A stretch of 64,000 nucleotides of DNA from Peptostreptococcaceae bacterium (GTDB lineage: Bacteria > Bacillota > Clostridia > Peptostreptococcales > Peptostreptococcaceae), in contig CABIZO010000006.1 in assembly GCA_902363255.1 (NCBI GenBank), forward strand, positions 175,646-239,645, in the 5' to 3' direction. The notes beneath the pieces are model-generated. The model did no database searches. It saw only the letters and a list, made by a program, of their open reading frames with translations, and was not told where the DNA came from. The translations under genes and the position numbers were made by a program. Shown here in pieces: positions 45,009 through 53,086 of the stretch; position 1 is the stretch's first letter; each line of letters starts with the position of its first letter.

Positions 45009-45866
45009 TTACATGTTGTTTTGTTGCTTACATGCTTTTATTACATGTTTTGCAAGTATAGAAGTTGTTACAGAGCCAACACCTGCTGGAACTGGAGTTA
45101 CCATAGATGCTTTTCCTACAACATCATCAGTATCAACATCTCCACAAATTCCTCCACCTTCTGGTTTAGCATTTATACCAACATCTATTACTACTGCACC
45201 TTCTTTTATATAATCAGCTGTAACCATTCTAGCTCTACCTACACCTGCAACTAATACATCCGCATTAGCACAAACTTTTGGTAAGTCTTTTGTTTTTGAA
45301 TGACAAATTGTAACTGTAGCGTTTTCACCAAGTAATAACATAGATACTGGTTTACCTACTACCATTGATCTACCTAGTACAACTACATTAGCTCCCTTTA
45401 GTGGAACATTATAATGTTTTAATATTTCCACAACTGCTGTAGGAGTACATGGAGGGAATCCTGTTTTATCTCCTTCCATTAATTTTGCAGTATTCATTGG
45501 ACTAAAGCAGTCAACATCTTTTTCTGGTGCTATAATATTTTTTATTACTTCTTCGTCTATACCTTCTGGTAATGGTCTAAAAGTTAATATTCCATGTACT
45601 GAAGAATCGTTATTTAATTTTTGTAATGTTTCTATATATTGTTCTTGAGTTGTTCCATCTGGTAACTCAGTAACTTCTGCAGTAATTCCTATAGTTTCAC
45701 ATTTTTTAAGAGCACCCTTTTCATAAGAAAGGTCATTAGGTTTTGCACCAACTCTTAAAATTGCTAATTTAGGTTGTATACCATTTTTAACTAAGGCCTC
45801 ACAATCACCTTTTAACACTTCACTAAGTGCGTCTCCAACTGGTTTACCTTTAATAATTTCTCCCAC
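45009..45866 (-). CDS. folD: Methylenetetrahydrofolate dehydrogenase/methenyl-THF cyclohydrolase FolD
   Basis: 285 aa. Signature YEKGALKKCETIGI holds the catalytic Tyr/Lys, and VVLGRSMVVGKPVSMLL (residues about 159-175) is the nucleotide-binding loop; PGGVGPVT is replaced by TPVPAGVGSVTTSILAKH, the usual family end motif in slightly changed form. The start is GTG with GGGAGGAG upstream. A separate cyclohydrolase (FchA) is encoded next door, so FolD may act mainly as dehydrogenase. Whether it uses NADP or NAD is not evident. Confidence 0.93.
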   Translation of the reverse strand: MGEIIKGKPVGDALSEVLKGDCEALVKNGIQPKLAILRVGAKPNDLSYEKGALKKCETIGITAEVTELPDGTTQEQYIETLQKLNNDSSVHGILTFRPLPEGIDEEVIKNIIAPEKDVDCFSPMNTAKLMEGDKTGFPPCTPTAVVEILKHYNVPLKGANVVVLGRSMVVGKPVSMLLLGENATVTICHSKTKDLPKVCANADVLVAGVGRARMVTADYIKEGAVVIDVGINAKPEGGGICGDVDTDDVVGKASMVTPVPAGVGSVTTSILAKHVIKACKQQNNM

Positions 45867-45985
45867 TCTTTTTCTCCTCCCACATTTAATAAGATTGTGT
45901 TTCTTATTGTCTTTATTTTAATTATATACGTATCTGTTTTTCTTCGCTTAAATATAAATTGTTTTGTACAAAATATATTTTTATT

Positions 45986-46618
45986 TTATCCTAAAGCAAC
46001 TAATACTTTTTGGTATACTTCGTCACAAATCTTTACACCATCTTGCACTAATTGATTACATTCTTTTTCTATTTTCTCTGCATATTCTCTATCTTTCATT
46101 GAATTAACATTTATTATTACATTCAATTGTCCTGATAATATAGCAGCTCTTAAACATTGAACTCCACATCCTACATCACTTATTGCAAGTTTAGAACCTT
46201 TATCAACAAGCTCTTCATGCAGTTTTATAGAATCGAAGCATAATCTTACAATGTTCATAGGTACTTCACATGCAACTTTTAGACATTTTTCCATTGTTTC
46301 AGCTTTATATTGTTTTTCTTCTTCCGTAGAAGTTGGAAGACCATAAGCTTTTGATAATGGGTAAAATCCTTCTGCATCTTTATCTATCATAGATAATAAT
46401 TCTTCTTCTAATTTTCCTGCTTTAGCTAGTATTTCCTGAATAGTTTCTTCATACTGAGCATATTTTTTCTTTCCAGTAGTTAAGTTGCAAACCATGCTTC
46501 CTAGAGCCATTCCTATTGCTCCAGCAAGTGCAGCAGCTCCTCCACCTCCTGGTACAGCAGCTTTAGAAGCTAATACTTCAACAAAATCTACACAACTTTT
46601 TTGTGCTATTTTTTCCAT
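45986..46618 (-). CDS. fchA: Methenyltetrahydrofolate cyclohydrolase FchA
   Basis: 210-aa cyclodeaminase/cyclohydrolase-family protein: the PGGGGAAALAGAIGMALGSM motif (residues about 22-41) is its hallmark, and the rest is a helical bundle (EKCLKVACEVPMNIVRLC). It interconverts formyl-THF and methenyl-THF in the methyl branch. AGGAGG ribosome site, unlike the G-run sites of most of the cluster. It lies between fhs and folD, the order of the reactions; the 119-bp gap to folD shows no terminator. Confidence 0.93.
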   Translation of the reverse strand: MEKIAQKSCVDFVEVLASKAAVPGGGGAAALAGAIGMALGSMVCNLTTGKKKYAQYEETIQEILAKAGKLEEELLSMIDKDAEGFYPLSKAYGLPTSTEEEKQYKAETMEKCLKVACEVPMNIVRLCFDSIKLHEELVDKGSKLAISDVGCGVQCLRAAILSGQLNVIINVNSMKDREYAEKIEKECNQLVQDGVKICDEVYQKVLVALG

Positions 46619-46660
46619 AAAGATTTATGCCTCCTTAAATTATTCAAGGTTAATTGGAAG

Positions 46661-46689
46661 GTAGTGCACAAGATAATATTGTGCACTAC
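46661..46689 (-). other. Intra-operon hairpin between fhs and fchA
   Basis: Perfect 11-bp stem GTAGTGCACAA / TTGTGCACTAC with a 7-nt loop, the most GC-rich structure in the operon gaps. It has no U tract, so processing or partial attenuation is more likely than full termination. Confidence 0.55.
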
Positions 46690-46735
46690 TTCTTTGTATT
46701 TATATGTTATAACATTAATTTTTTAATTTTAAATC

Positions 46736-48409
46736 CTAGAATAATCCTGAAATTACTCCATTTTCATCAACATCTATTCTTTCAGCAGCTGGACGTTTTG
46801 GAAGTCCTGGCATCTTCATTATTTCTCCAGTAAGAGCAACAATGAATCCTGCTCCTGCAGAAACTGTTACTTGTCTAACTGTAATGTTGAATCCTGTAGG
46901 TCTACCTAATTTAGTTAAATCATCAGTTAAAGAATATTGAGTTTTAGCCATACATACTGGCATATTTCCAAATCCTAAACCTTCTAATCTATCTAATTCT
47001 TTCTTAGCTTGTGGAGTAAATACTACACCATCAGCTCCATATATCTTAGTAGATACAGCTTCTATTTTTTCAGCTAATGTTAAATCATCTTCATAGCAGA
47101 ATTGGAAGTCATTATCTTGTTCACAAAGTCTTAATACTTCTTCAGCAAGTTCAATTCCACCTTCTCCACCTTTAGCCCATACTTGAGATAAAGCAACGTT
47201 AACACCTAATTCCTTACATTTAGCTCTAACTAATTCAACTTCAGCTTGAGTATCAGTAGGGAATTCATTTATAGCAACAACTGCTGGTAATTTATAAACT
47301 TGAGTTATATTTTCAACGTGTTTTAATAAGTTTGGAAGACCAGCTTCTAGAGCTTCTAAGTTTTCATTATTTAATTGATCTTTTGGAACTCCACCATTGT
47401 ATTTTAATGCTCTAACTGTAGCAACTATTATAACTGCACTTGGTTTTAAGTTAGCCATTCTACATTTTATATCTAAGAATTTTTCAGCACCAAGGTCAGC
47501 ACCGAATCCTCCTTCAGTAACAACATAGTCTGCAAAATGCATAGCCATTCTAGTAGCTATAACTGAGTTACATCCATGAGCTATATTAGCAAATGGTCCA
47601 CCATGTACGAATGCAGGTGTTCCTTCTAGCGTTTGAACTAAGTTTGGTTTTAAAGCATCTTTTAATAATGCAGCCATAGCTCCATTAGCTTTTAATTGCG
47701 CTGCAGTTACTGGTTGACCTTCAAAATTGTAACCAACTACTATTCTTCCTAATCTAGCTTTTAAGTCCATTATGTCACTTGCTAAACAGAAAGCTGCCAT
47801 AACTTCTGAAGCAACAGTTATATCGAATCCATCTTGTCTTGCTACACCATCAGCTCTAGCTCCTAAACCATCAACAACATTTCTTAGTTGTCTATCGTTC
47901 ATGTCAACGCATCTTCTCCAAGTAATACTTCTTGAATCTATTCCTAGTTCATTTCCTTGATGAATATGGTTATCTAACATTGCAGCTAATAAGTTGTTTG
48001 CAGCACCTATAGCATGGAAATCGCCAGTAAAGTGTAAGTTTATATCTTCCATAGGAACAACTTGAGCATATCCTCCACCAGCAGCTCCACCTTTTATACC
48101 AAATACTGGTCCTAAAGAAGGCTCTCTTAATGCAACAAGTACGTTTTTTCCTAGTTTATTTAATGCATCAGCTACACCTATAGTTGTAGTTGTTTTACCT
48201 TCTCCTGCTGGAGTAGGGTTGATAGCTGTTGTTAATATTAACTTAGCTTTTTTACCTGTTTCTCTTTTTAGTAAGTTGTAGTCAACTTTAGCTTTATATT
48301 TACCATATAACTCTAAATCGTCCTCTGTTAAACCTAATTTTTTTCCTACTTCTCTAATATCTAGAGGTTTTGCCTCTTGAGCAATTTCAATATCTGATTT
48401 GAATCCCAT
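46736..48409 (-). CDS. fhs: Formate--tetrahydrofolate ligase
   Basis: 557 aa, the usual length. It activates formate with ATP to formyl-THF, the entry of the methyl branch. The P-loop NPTPAGEGKTTTTIG (residues about 57-71), FTGDFHAIGAANNLLAAMLD and GGPFANIAHGCNS match the family. The ATG at 48409 has GGGAGGAATAGTT upstream; a GTG five codons earlier lies in the ribosome site itself. It follows cooC by 85 bp with a weak hairpin (CAGTA..TAGTA / TACT..TACTG) between. Confidence 0.97.
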   Translation of the reverse strand: MGFKSDIEIAQEAKPLDIREVGKKLGLTEDDLELYGKYKAKVDYNLLKRETGKKAKLILTTAINPTPAGEGKTTTTIGVADALNKLGKNVLVALREPSLGPVFGIKGGAAGGGYAQVVPMEDINLHFTGDFHAIGAANNLLAAMLDNHIHQGNELGIDSRSITWRRCVDMNDRQLRNVVDGLGARADGVARQDGFDITVASEVMAAFCLASDIMDLKARLGRIVVGYNFEGQPVTAAQLKANGAMAALLKDALKPNLVQTLEGTPAFVHGGPFANIAHGCNSVIATRMAMHFADYVVTEGGFGADLGAEKFLDIKCRMANLKPSAVIIVATVRALKYNGGVPKDQLNNENLEALEAGLPNLLKHVENITQVYKLPAVVAINEFPTDTQAEVELVRAKCKELGVNVALSQVWAKGGEGGIELAEEVLRLCEQDNDFQFCYEDDLTLAEKIEAVSTKIYGADGVVFTPQAKKELDRLEGLGFGNMPVCMAKTQYSLTDDLTKLGRPTGFNITVRQVTVSAGAGFIVALTGEIMKMPGLPKRPAAERIDVDENGVISGLF

Positions 48410-48494
48410 AACTATTCCTCCCACAGTTTTTATAATAAGCAGTAAAAGTATTTTTTTATGTACTATTACTGTTTAAATCTTATTTTTTTAATTT

Positions 48495-49280
48495 TTAACT
48501 GTTCTGATTTTTTATATCAACTAGTCTATTTTTAATAGCTTTTATTTCATTTCTAGTTGCTTCGCTTATATCGTAAGGAGATTGGTTTGCTCTATCTGAA
48601 TCAATTACTTGTTGATTATAATGAATAAATCCTAAAGCTTCTCCATCTTCCAGATTACTCTTTATAAACTCAATATCTTGATCATTTCTCATTTTATTTC
48701 CAACTACATATACTTTTTTTACACCTATATCATTACCAAGTTTTTTAACTTTTCTATATGTTTGCAAACTTCTTTCACCAGGTTCAACTACCACTATAAA
48801 TGCATCAACACCTTGAGCAGTACCTCTTCCTAAATGCTCAATACCTGCCTCCATATCCATTACAACAACATCATTGCTTTGTAATATTAGATGTGAACAT
48901 AATCTTTTTAATAGGACATGCTCTGGGCATACGCATCCAGTGCCTCCAGTATCGACAGTACCTAATGTTAACAATCTTACACCATTATGTTCCTTACAAT
49001 ACTTTTCTGGAATATCATCTACTTTTGGATTTAGTTTAAACATTTTATTAAATGTACCTTCACTAGTAGCAGTTCTTTCTGATACTAATTTTTTCATTTC
49101 AGATATTGGTACAATTGATTCATAAACATCCTTTGGAAAACCTAATGCTAAAGCTAGATTGGCATCTGGATCTGCATCAACAGCTACAACTCTAAAACCT
49201 TCATCTGCAAATATTCTTGATATCATTGAGGCAAAAGTTGTTTTGCCTACTCCACCTTTTCCTGTTATTGCTATTTTCAT
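48495..49280 (-). CDS. cooC: CODH nickel-insertion ATPase CooC
   Basis: 261-aa MinD-like ATPase. Deviant Walker A GKGGVGKTTFA (residues about 7-17) and metal-binding CxC in GTGCVCPEHVLLKRL (about 112-126). It loads nickel into the C cluster of CooS, whose gene is directly upstream. The start at 49280 gives the conserved MKIAITGKGG; an ATG four codons earlier is less likely. It is separated from cooS by a strong 12-bp hairpin. Confidence 0.94.
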   Translation of the reverse strand: MKIAITGKGGVGKTTFASMISRIFADEGFRVVAVDADPDANLALALGFPKDVYESIVPISEMKKLVSERTATSEGTFNKMFKLNPKVDDIPEKYCKEHNGVRLLTLGTVDTGGTGCVCPEHVLLKRLCSHLILQSNDVVVMDMEAGIEHLGRGTAQGVDAFIVVVEPGERSLQTYRKVKKLGNDIGVKKVYVVGNKMRNDQDIEFIKSNLEDGEALGFIHYNQQVIDSDRANQSPYDISEATRNEIKAIKNRLVDIKNQNS

Positions 49281-49360
49281 ATTCTCCCTCATCTCCCGTC
49301 CTTAGTATATTGTCTTAAAATTGAATAAAAAGCCAATTGTCTTACCTAAATATATATATT

Positions 49361-49399
49361 GTTAGTTTATTGCTAATATGTGATTAACAATAAACTAAC
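49361..49399 (-). other. Intra-operon hairpin between cooS and cooC
   Basis: Perfect 12-bp stem GTTAGTTTATTG / CAATAAACTAAC with a 15-nt loop, 30 bp after the cooS stop, without a clear U tract. It may protect the cooS message or reduce read-through into cooC. Confidence 0.6.
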
Positions 49400-49428
49400 T
49401 TTTATTAACTAAATTTTTTTAAATTTTA

Positions 49429-51390
49429 TTATTCAGCTGATACTTCAGCTAATCTTTTATTTAAAACTTTTTCTTGATATAATGCTTCAAATGCTGGACG
49501 TTTAGCTTCTATATCATCCATTATCATCTTAGCTAATTCTTCTGCATTTTCATTTACATGGAAGCAAGCTCCTACTTGGTCTTTTAATCCACCACATAAT
49601 AATTCAACAGCTCTAGATGATCCTGTAACTGGAGGCATAACACCTAAGTAAGTATCTATACCAGAAGCTACAACATAAGTACCTATAGCTACTGCTTTTT
49701 CAGACATCCACTCTGGAGCACATCCTGCAACTGGTAAATCACTTATATCCATGTCACAAGCATTTGCAACTAATGAACATACATTTAATATACGAGAGTT
49801 ATCAACACAAGATCCTAAATGTATTACTGGAGGTATATCAACTAATTCACAAACTGTTGCCAAACCTTTTCCTGCATATTTTGGAGCATTTTCTTTTAAC
49901 ATTAAACCATTCTTACAAGCTGCAGAAGCACCACATCCTGTAGTAACTACTAAGAAATCATTTTTAATTAATTCTTTTATTATAGTTAAATGGTTGTAGT
50001 TAGATGGTGTTTTAGCATTGTTACATCCAACAACACCAACAACCCCTCTTATTACACCAGATGCTAATACATCTACTAATGGTTTTAATGTATCCATTTC
50101 ATCTATTTGAGTATTAACAACATTATTTAATTGTCCTACTATAGCTTCTTCAGCATAACCAACCATACCTTCTGATTTTAAATCTGGAACTAGAACTTTA
50201 GAAGCATCTCTGTTTTTGAAGTTCATTATAGCTTCTCTTACTATTCCCTTAGCATCTTCCATTGCTGTATCTTCATGGAATTCCATGTATGTAGATCCAG
50301 TAATTTTAGCTTTTGGAGATGTAGTTATAAATTTAGTATGGTAATGAGTAGCTAAATCAGCAAGTGCTGGGAATATACATTGAACGTCAACTATCATAGC
50401 TTCAACAGCACCAGTTATTATAGCTAATTCTTGTTGATGGAAGTCACCAGCTATTTTAACACCATGTCTCATTGTTAATTCATTACCTGTACAACATATA
50501 CCAGATAAAGTTATTCCATCTGCTCCAACTTCTTTAGCTAATTCTTGCATTTCTGGTAATTCAGAAGCTGCCACTATCATTTCTGATAATGTTGGCTCAT
50601 GTCCATGTAATATTATGTTTACATTGTTTCCAGCTAATACATTTAAGTTAGCTTCTGTATGAACTGGTTTTGGAGTTCCAAATAATATATCAGAAATCAT
50701 TGTACCTATCATAGATCCAGCCCAACCATCTGCCATAGAGCATCTCATTGACATTTGTATTAAAGAATCTAAGTCAGCTGTACATCCTACGTGAGTTGAA
50801 TGCATTACTGTAGCAATTTCTCTATCTATAGCTCTTGGTTCTATTCCTAAATTATGCCATAATTCTTGTCTTACTTTTGGAGCTCTCTTTAATAATTTTG
50901 ATACACCAAATGGCTTACCAAATTCCATTAAGCATACTTCAGCTACTTCATGAGCTAGTTCATATATGTCTTTACCTTCAGGATCAACATCCATAAATTT
51001 AGCAAATTCTACTAATTTTTGAGGTTCTTTAACTTGATAATCCCCACCTGGTTTAGTTAATGCTAATGTATGAGTTATATCTCTAGCATGGTCTGAATGG
51101 GCAGCAGTACCAGCAGCACACATTCTAGCAAAGTTTCTACCAACTATAGTGTGTTCATCAGCACCACAAAGTCCTCTTGGAGTTTTTGCACTTATTCTAC
51201 ATGGTCCCATACCACAGTTTCTACAACATACTCCTTGAAGACCGAAACCACATTGAACTTTGTAACCTAATTTTCTTTTATACATCGTCTCAACGCCATC
51301 TTTTTCAGCCTTTTCTATTAATACTTTACTGTTTAAGTCAACTGTCATATTTTGCATTTGCTCAAGAACGTTAATATCTTTTTTTTCCAT
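49429..51390 (-). CDS. cooS: Anaerobic carbon monoxide dehydrogenase, catalytic subunit
   Basis: 653 aa. It interconverts CO and CO2 at a nickel-iron-sulfur C cluster. The N-terminal ligands of the B and D clusters are in CGFGLQGVCCRNCGMGPC (residues about 48-65) and GLCGAD; later cysteines and His (HLGSCVDNSR, TTGCGASAAC, GCAPEW) belong to the C cluster. It supplies CO to AcsB. The start at 51390 has GAGGGGAAAAAG upstream; the frame opens 17 codons earlier without a good site. First gene of the acetyl-CoA cluster. Confidence 0.97.
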   Translation of the reverse strand: MEKKDINVLEQMQNMTVDLNSKVLIEKAEKDGVETMYKRKLGYKVQCGFGLQGVCCRNCGMGPCRISAKTPRGLCGADEHTIVGRNFARMCAAGTAAHSDHARDITHTLALTKPGGDYQVKEPQKLVEFAKFMDVDPEGKDIYELAHEVAEVCLMEFGKPFGVSKLLKRAPKVRQELWHNLGIEPRAIDREIATVMHSTHVGCTADLDSLIQMSMRCSMADGWAGSMIGTMISDILFGTPKPVHTEANLNVLAGNNVNIILHGHEPTLSEMIVAASELPEMQELAKEVGADGITLSGICCTGNELTMRHGVKIAGDFHQQELAIITGAVEAMIVDVQCIFPALADLATHYHTKFITTSPKAKITGSTYMEFHEDTAMEDAKGIVREAIMNFKNRDASKVLVPDLKSEGMVGYAEEAIVGQLNNVVNTQIDEMDTLKPLVDVLASGVIRGVVGVVGCNNAKTPSNYNHLTIIKELIKNDFLVVTTGCGASAACKNGLMLKENAPKYAGKGLATVCELVDIPPVIHLGSCVDNSRILNVCSLVANACDMDISDLPVAGCAPEWMSEKAVAIGTYVVASGIDTYLGVMPPVTGSSRAVELLCGGLKDQVGACFHVNENAEELAKMIMDDIEAKRPAFEALYQEKVLNKRLAEVSAE

Positions 51391-51482
51391 ATTCTTTTTC
51401 CCCTCTTTGTAATTTTTTAACCCTAATTTTTGAAATAACAAAAAGATGCCTTAAGTATATATTCAATATATTTAAAAAATAT

Positions 51483-51600
51483 ATTATAAACAAAATCATT
51501 AGGAGATTGTCCTATTAATTTTAAAAAATTAATTTTTTCACAAGCATAGACAAAACTTGTTATATTCATATAACTTTAAACGCATGACTGTCTACCGCTC
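51483..51600 (-). promoter_or_regulatory. Probable promoter and structured leader region of the acetyl-CoA cluster
   Basis: Within the 547-bp gap 51391-51937. TATAAT (minus, plus 51483-51488) is a candidate -10 with a poor -35. Just upstream lies a perfect palindrome, ATTAATTTT-AA-AAAATTAAT (51514-51533), a possible operator. Further upstream a hairpin with inner stem GTTATAT / ATATAAC (51559-51574) and outer AGACA / TGTCT (51548-51593) is closed by CGGTAGACAGTC. I recognise no riboswitch class. The rest of the gap (51601-51850) shows nothing I can name. Confidence 0.35.
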
Positions 51601-51856
51601 TTATTTAGTTTTAAAAAGATCGTTCCCTATAAGTTAATTATTTGAAATTATTTTTATGATGGAAATTTAGATTAGTATAATATAAGATATGTCATATTTT
51701 TTCCATTTTTTTCTATCAGTCACTTTAATTAAATTATATATTAAATTACTTAAATTGTATACCGATTTATATTTCAAAAATGACTTTTATAATCATTCTT
51801 TTTTTAATTTCCTTTATAGAATAATAACTTTTACCTTTTATCAGTAAATATTATAC

Positions 51857-51897
51857 AAAAAAGCCATAGTATATGGTTATTTAAACCTAACTATGAC
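51857..51897 (-). terminator. Terminator after the TPR gene
   Basis: Imperfect stem GCCATAGT..GGTT / AACC..ACTATGAC-type arms followed by six U residues on the minus strand. Confidence 0.65.
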
Positions 51898-51937
51898 TTC
51901 TTAATATAAGAATATAAAATTTTCAAAATATAGCTTG

Positions 51938-53086
51938 TTAGTTAACTCTATAATTATCTAATTCCCTCATACATGAAATTGTTATTTCATCTTCTGGATT
52001 CAGTTCATAAGCTCTTTCTATATAGTAAATAGCATCATCAATATCTCCTGTATTTAAATATGCCATTCCTAAATTACAAAGAATCTCTGGATCTTCTTTT
52101 ATTTTGGCTGCCTGTTCTAATAATTCTACAGCTCTATCCATATTAAATGATGATGCCTCACATAACGCAAGTTCTACTAGAGTATCTACTTGTTTAGGTC
52201 TTATCATTAGTATTTTTTCAAAATAAAGCATAGCTTTATCCATTTCCCCCATATTCTTATATGCTATACCAATAATAAATAATAAGTTCCACCAATCGTT
52301 ATATTCTTCTTCTAATGGCAATAATTTTTCAAGACCTTCTTCAAACTTCCCTTGGAATACTAAAGAATATCCTTCTTCATATTGTACTTTATAGTCCATT
52401 TTACCTATGTTTTCTTGTATTTCAGCTATTGTATCTTCATCTAATCCTAATTTCATCGCTTCTTCCCAAATTACTTTAGCTTTAATATATTGACTTTGAT
52501 TATAATAATGATATCCTAGGTGATAATAAGCTAAAGCAAAGTTTTCATCTAGATTAATTATTTTTTCAAGTTTTTCTCCAGCCTCTAATAAAAATGCATT
52601 CATCGTTTTAGCATCTCCATCTTTTTGGTAAGATGTTGCAACTTCTTGGCAAACAATAGCATAATTATAAAGCCCTTCAATATCATCAGGATATAATGTA
52701 ATTAAAGCTTTAATGTATATTAATGAGTCTGTACATTCACCAAGTTCAAAGTATTTTCTGGACATATATCCAGCATAAGATCTTATGTTGAAATTCACTT
52801 TCTTCTCAAGAGCACCTAAGAATTTTTTATATTCTTCATTGTATTTAAATTCTGGATCAATACCTATTATATAAATCATAGCATCTGCTATAGACATTGA
52901 ATTTAATCCTTCTTGTGCAGTTTTTTCTTTTATCCCTTTTACAAGAACTTCATTCTTTATAGGAACATTTAATCCCTCTTTAGGTATTTCATAACCATCT
53001 AAATGAAAATCTCCATCTTTTTTTACAGTTATAAATGCTAATTCTTCAGTTTTTCTAAGTAAATATTTATCTATTTTAAACTTCAT
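51938..53086 (-). CDS. TPR-repeat protein
   Basis: 382 aa, cytosolic. At least four tetratricopeptide-like repeats fill residues about 120-375 (LAYYHLGYHYYNQSQYIKAK, IGIAYKNMGEMDKAMLYFEK, LGMAYLNTGDIDDAIYYIER). The N-terminal 110 residues are unassigned. It overlaps the end of the radical-SAM gene by 11 bp, so the two are translated together, and the protein may be a partner or scaffold for that enzyme. No enzyme motif seen. Confidence 0.82.
   Translation of the reverse strand: MKFKIDKYLLRKTEELAFITVKKDGDFHLDGYEIPKEGLNVPIKNEVLVKGIKEKTAQEGLNSMSIADAMIYIIGIDPEFKYNEEYKKFLGALEKKVNFNIRSYAGYMSRKYFELGECTDSLIYIKALITLYPDDIEGLYNYAIVCQEVATSYQKDGDAKTMNAFLLEAGEKLEKIINLDENFALAYYHLGYHYYNQSQYIKAKVIWEEAMKLGLDEDTIAEIQENIGKMDYKVQYEEGYSLVFQGKFEEGLEKLLPLEEEYNDWWNLLFIIGIAYKNMGEMDKAMLYFEKILMIRPKQVDTLVELALCEASSFNMDRAVELLEQAAKIKEDPEILCNLGMAYLNTGDIDDAIYYIERAYELNPEDEITISCMRELDNYRVN

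Noticed and set aside
45001..45254. Two overlapping plus-strand frames opposite folD
   Set aside because: Both mirror the folD coding sequence and have no start signals.
48425..48494. Possible tetrahydrofolate riboswitch ahead of fhs
   Set aside because: The gap is only 85 bp, contains one weak AT hairpin and none of the conserved THF-riboswitch sequence.
49370..49390. TTGCTAA-N7-TTAACAA, resembling a Rex redox-repressor site
   Set aside because: The Rex consensus has a 4-bp spacer (TTGTTAA-N4-TTAACAA); here it is 7 bp and the sequence is the loop side of the cooS-cooC hairpin.
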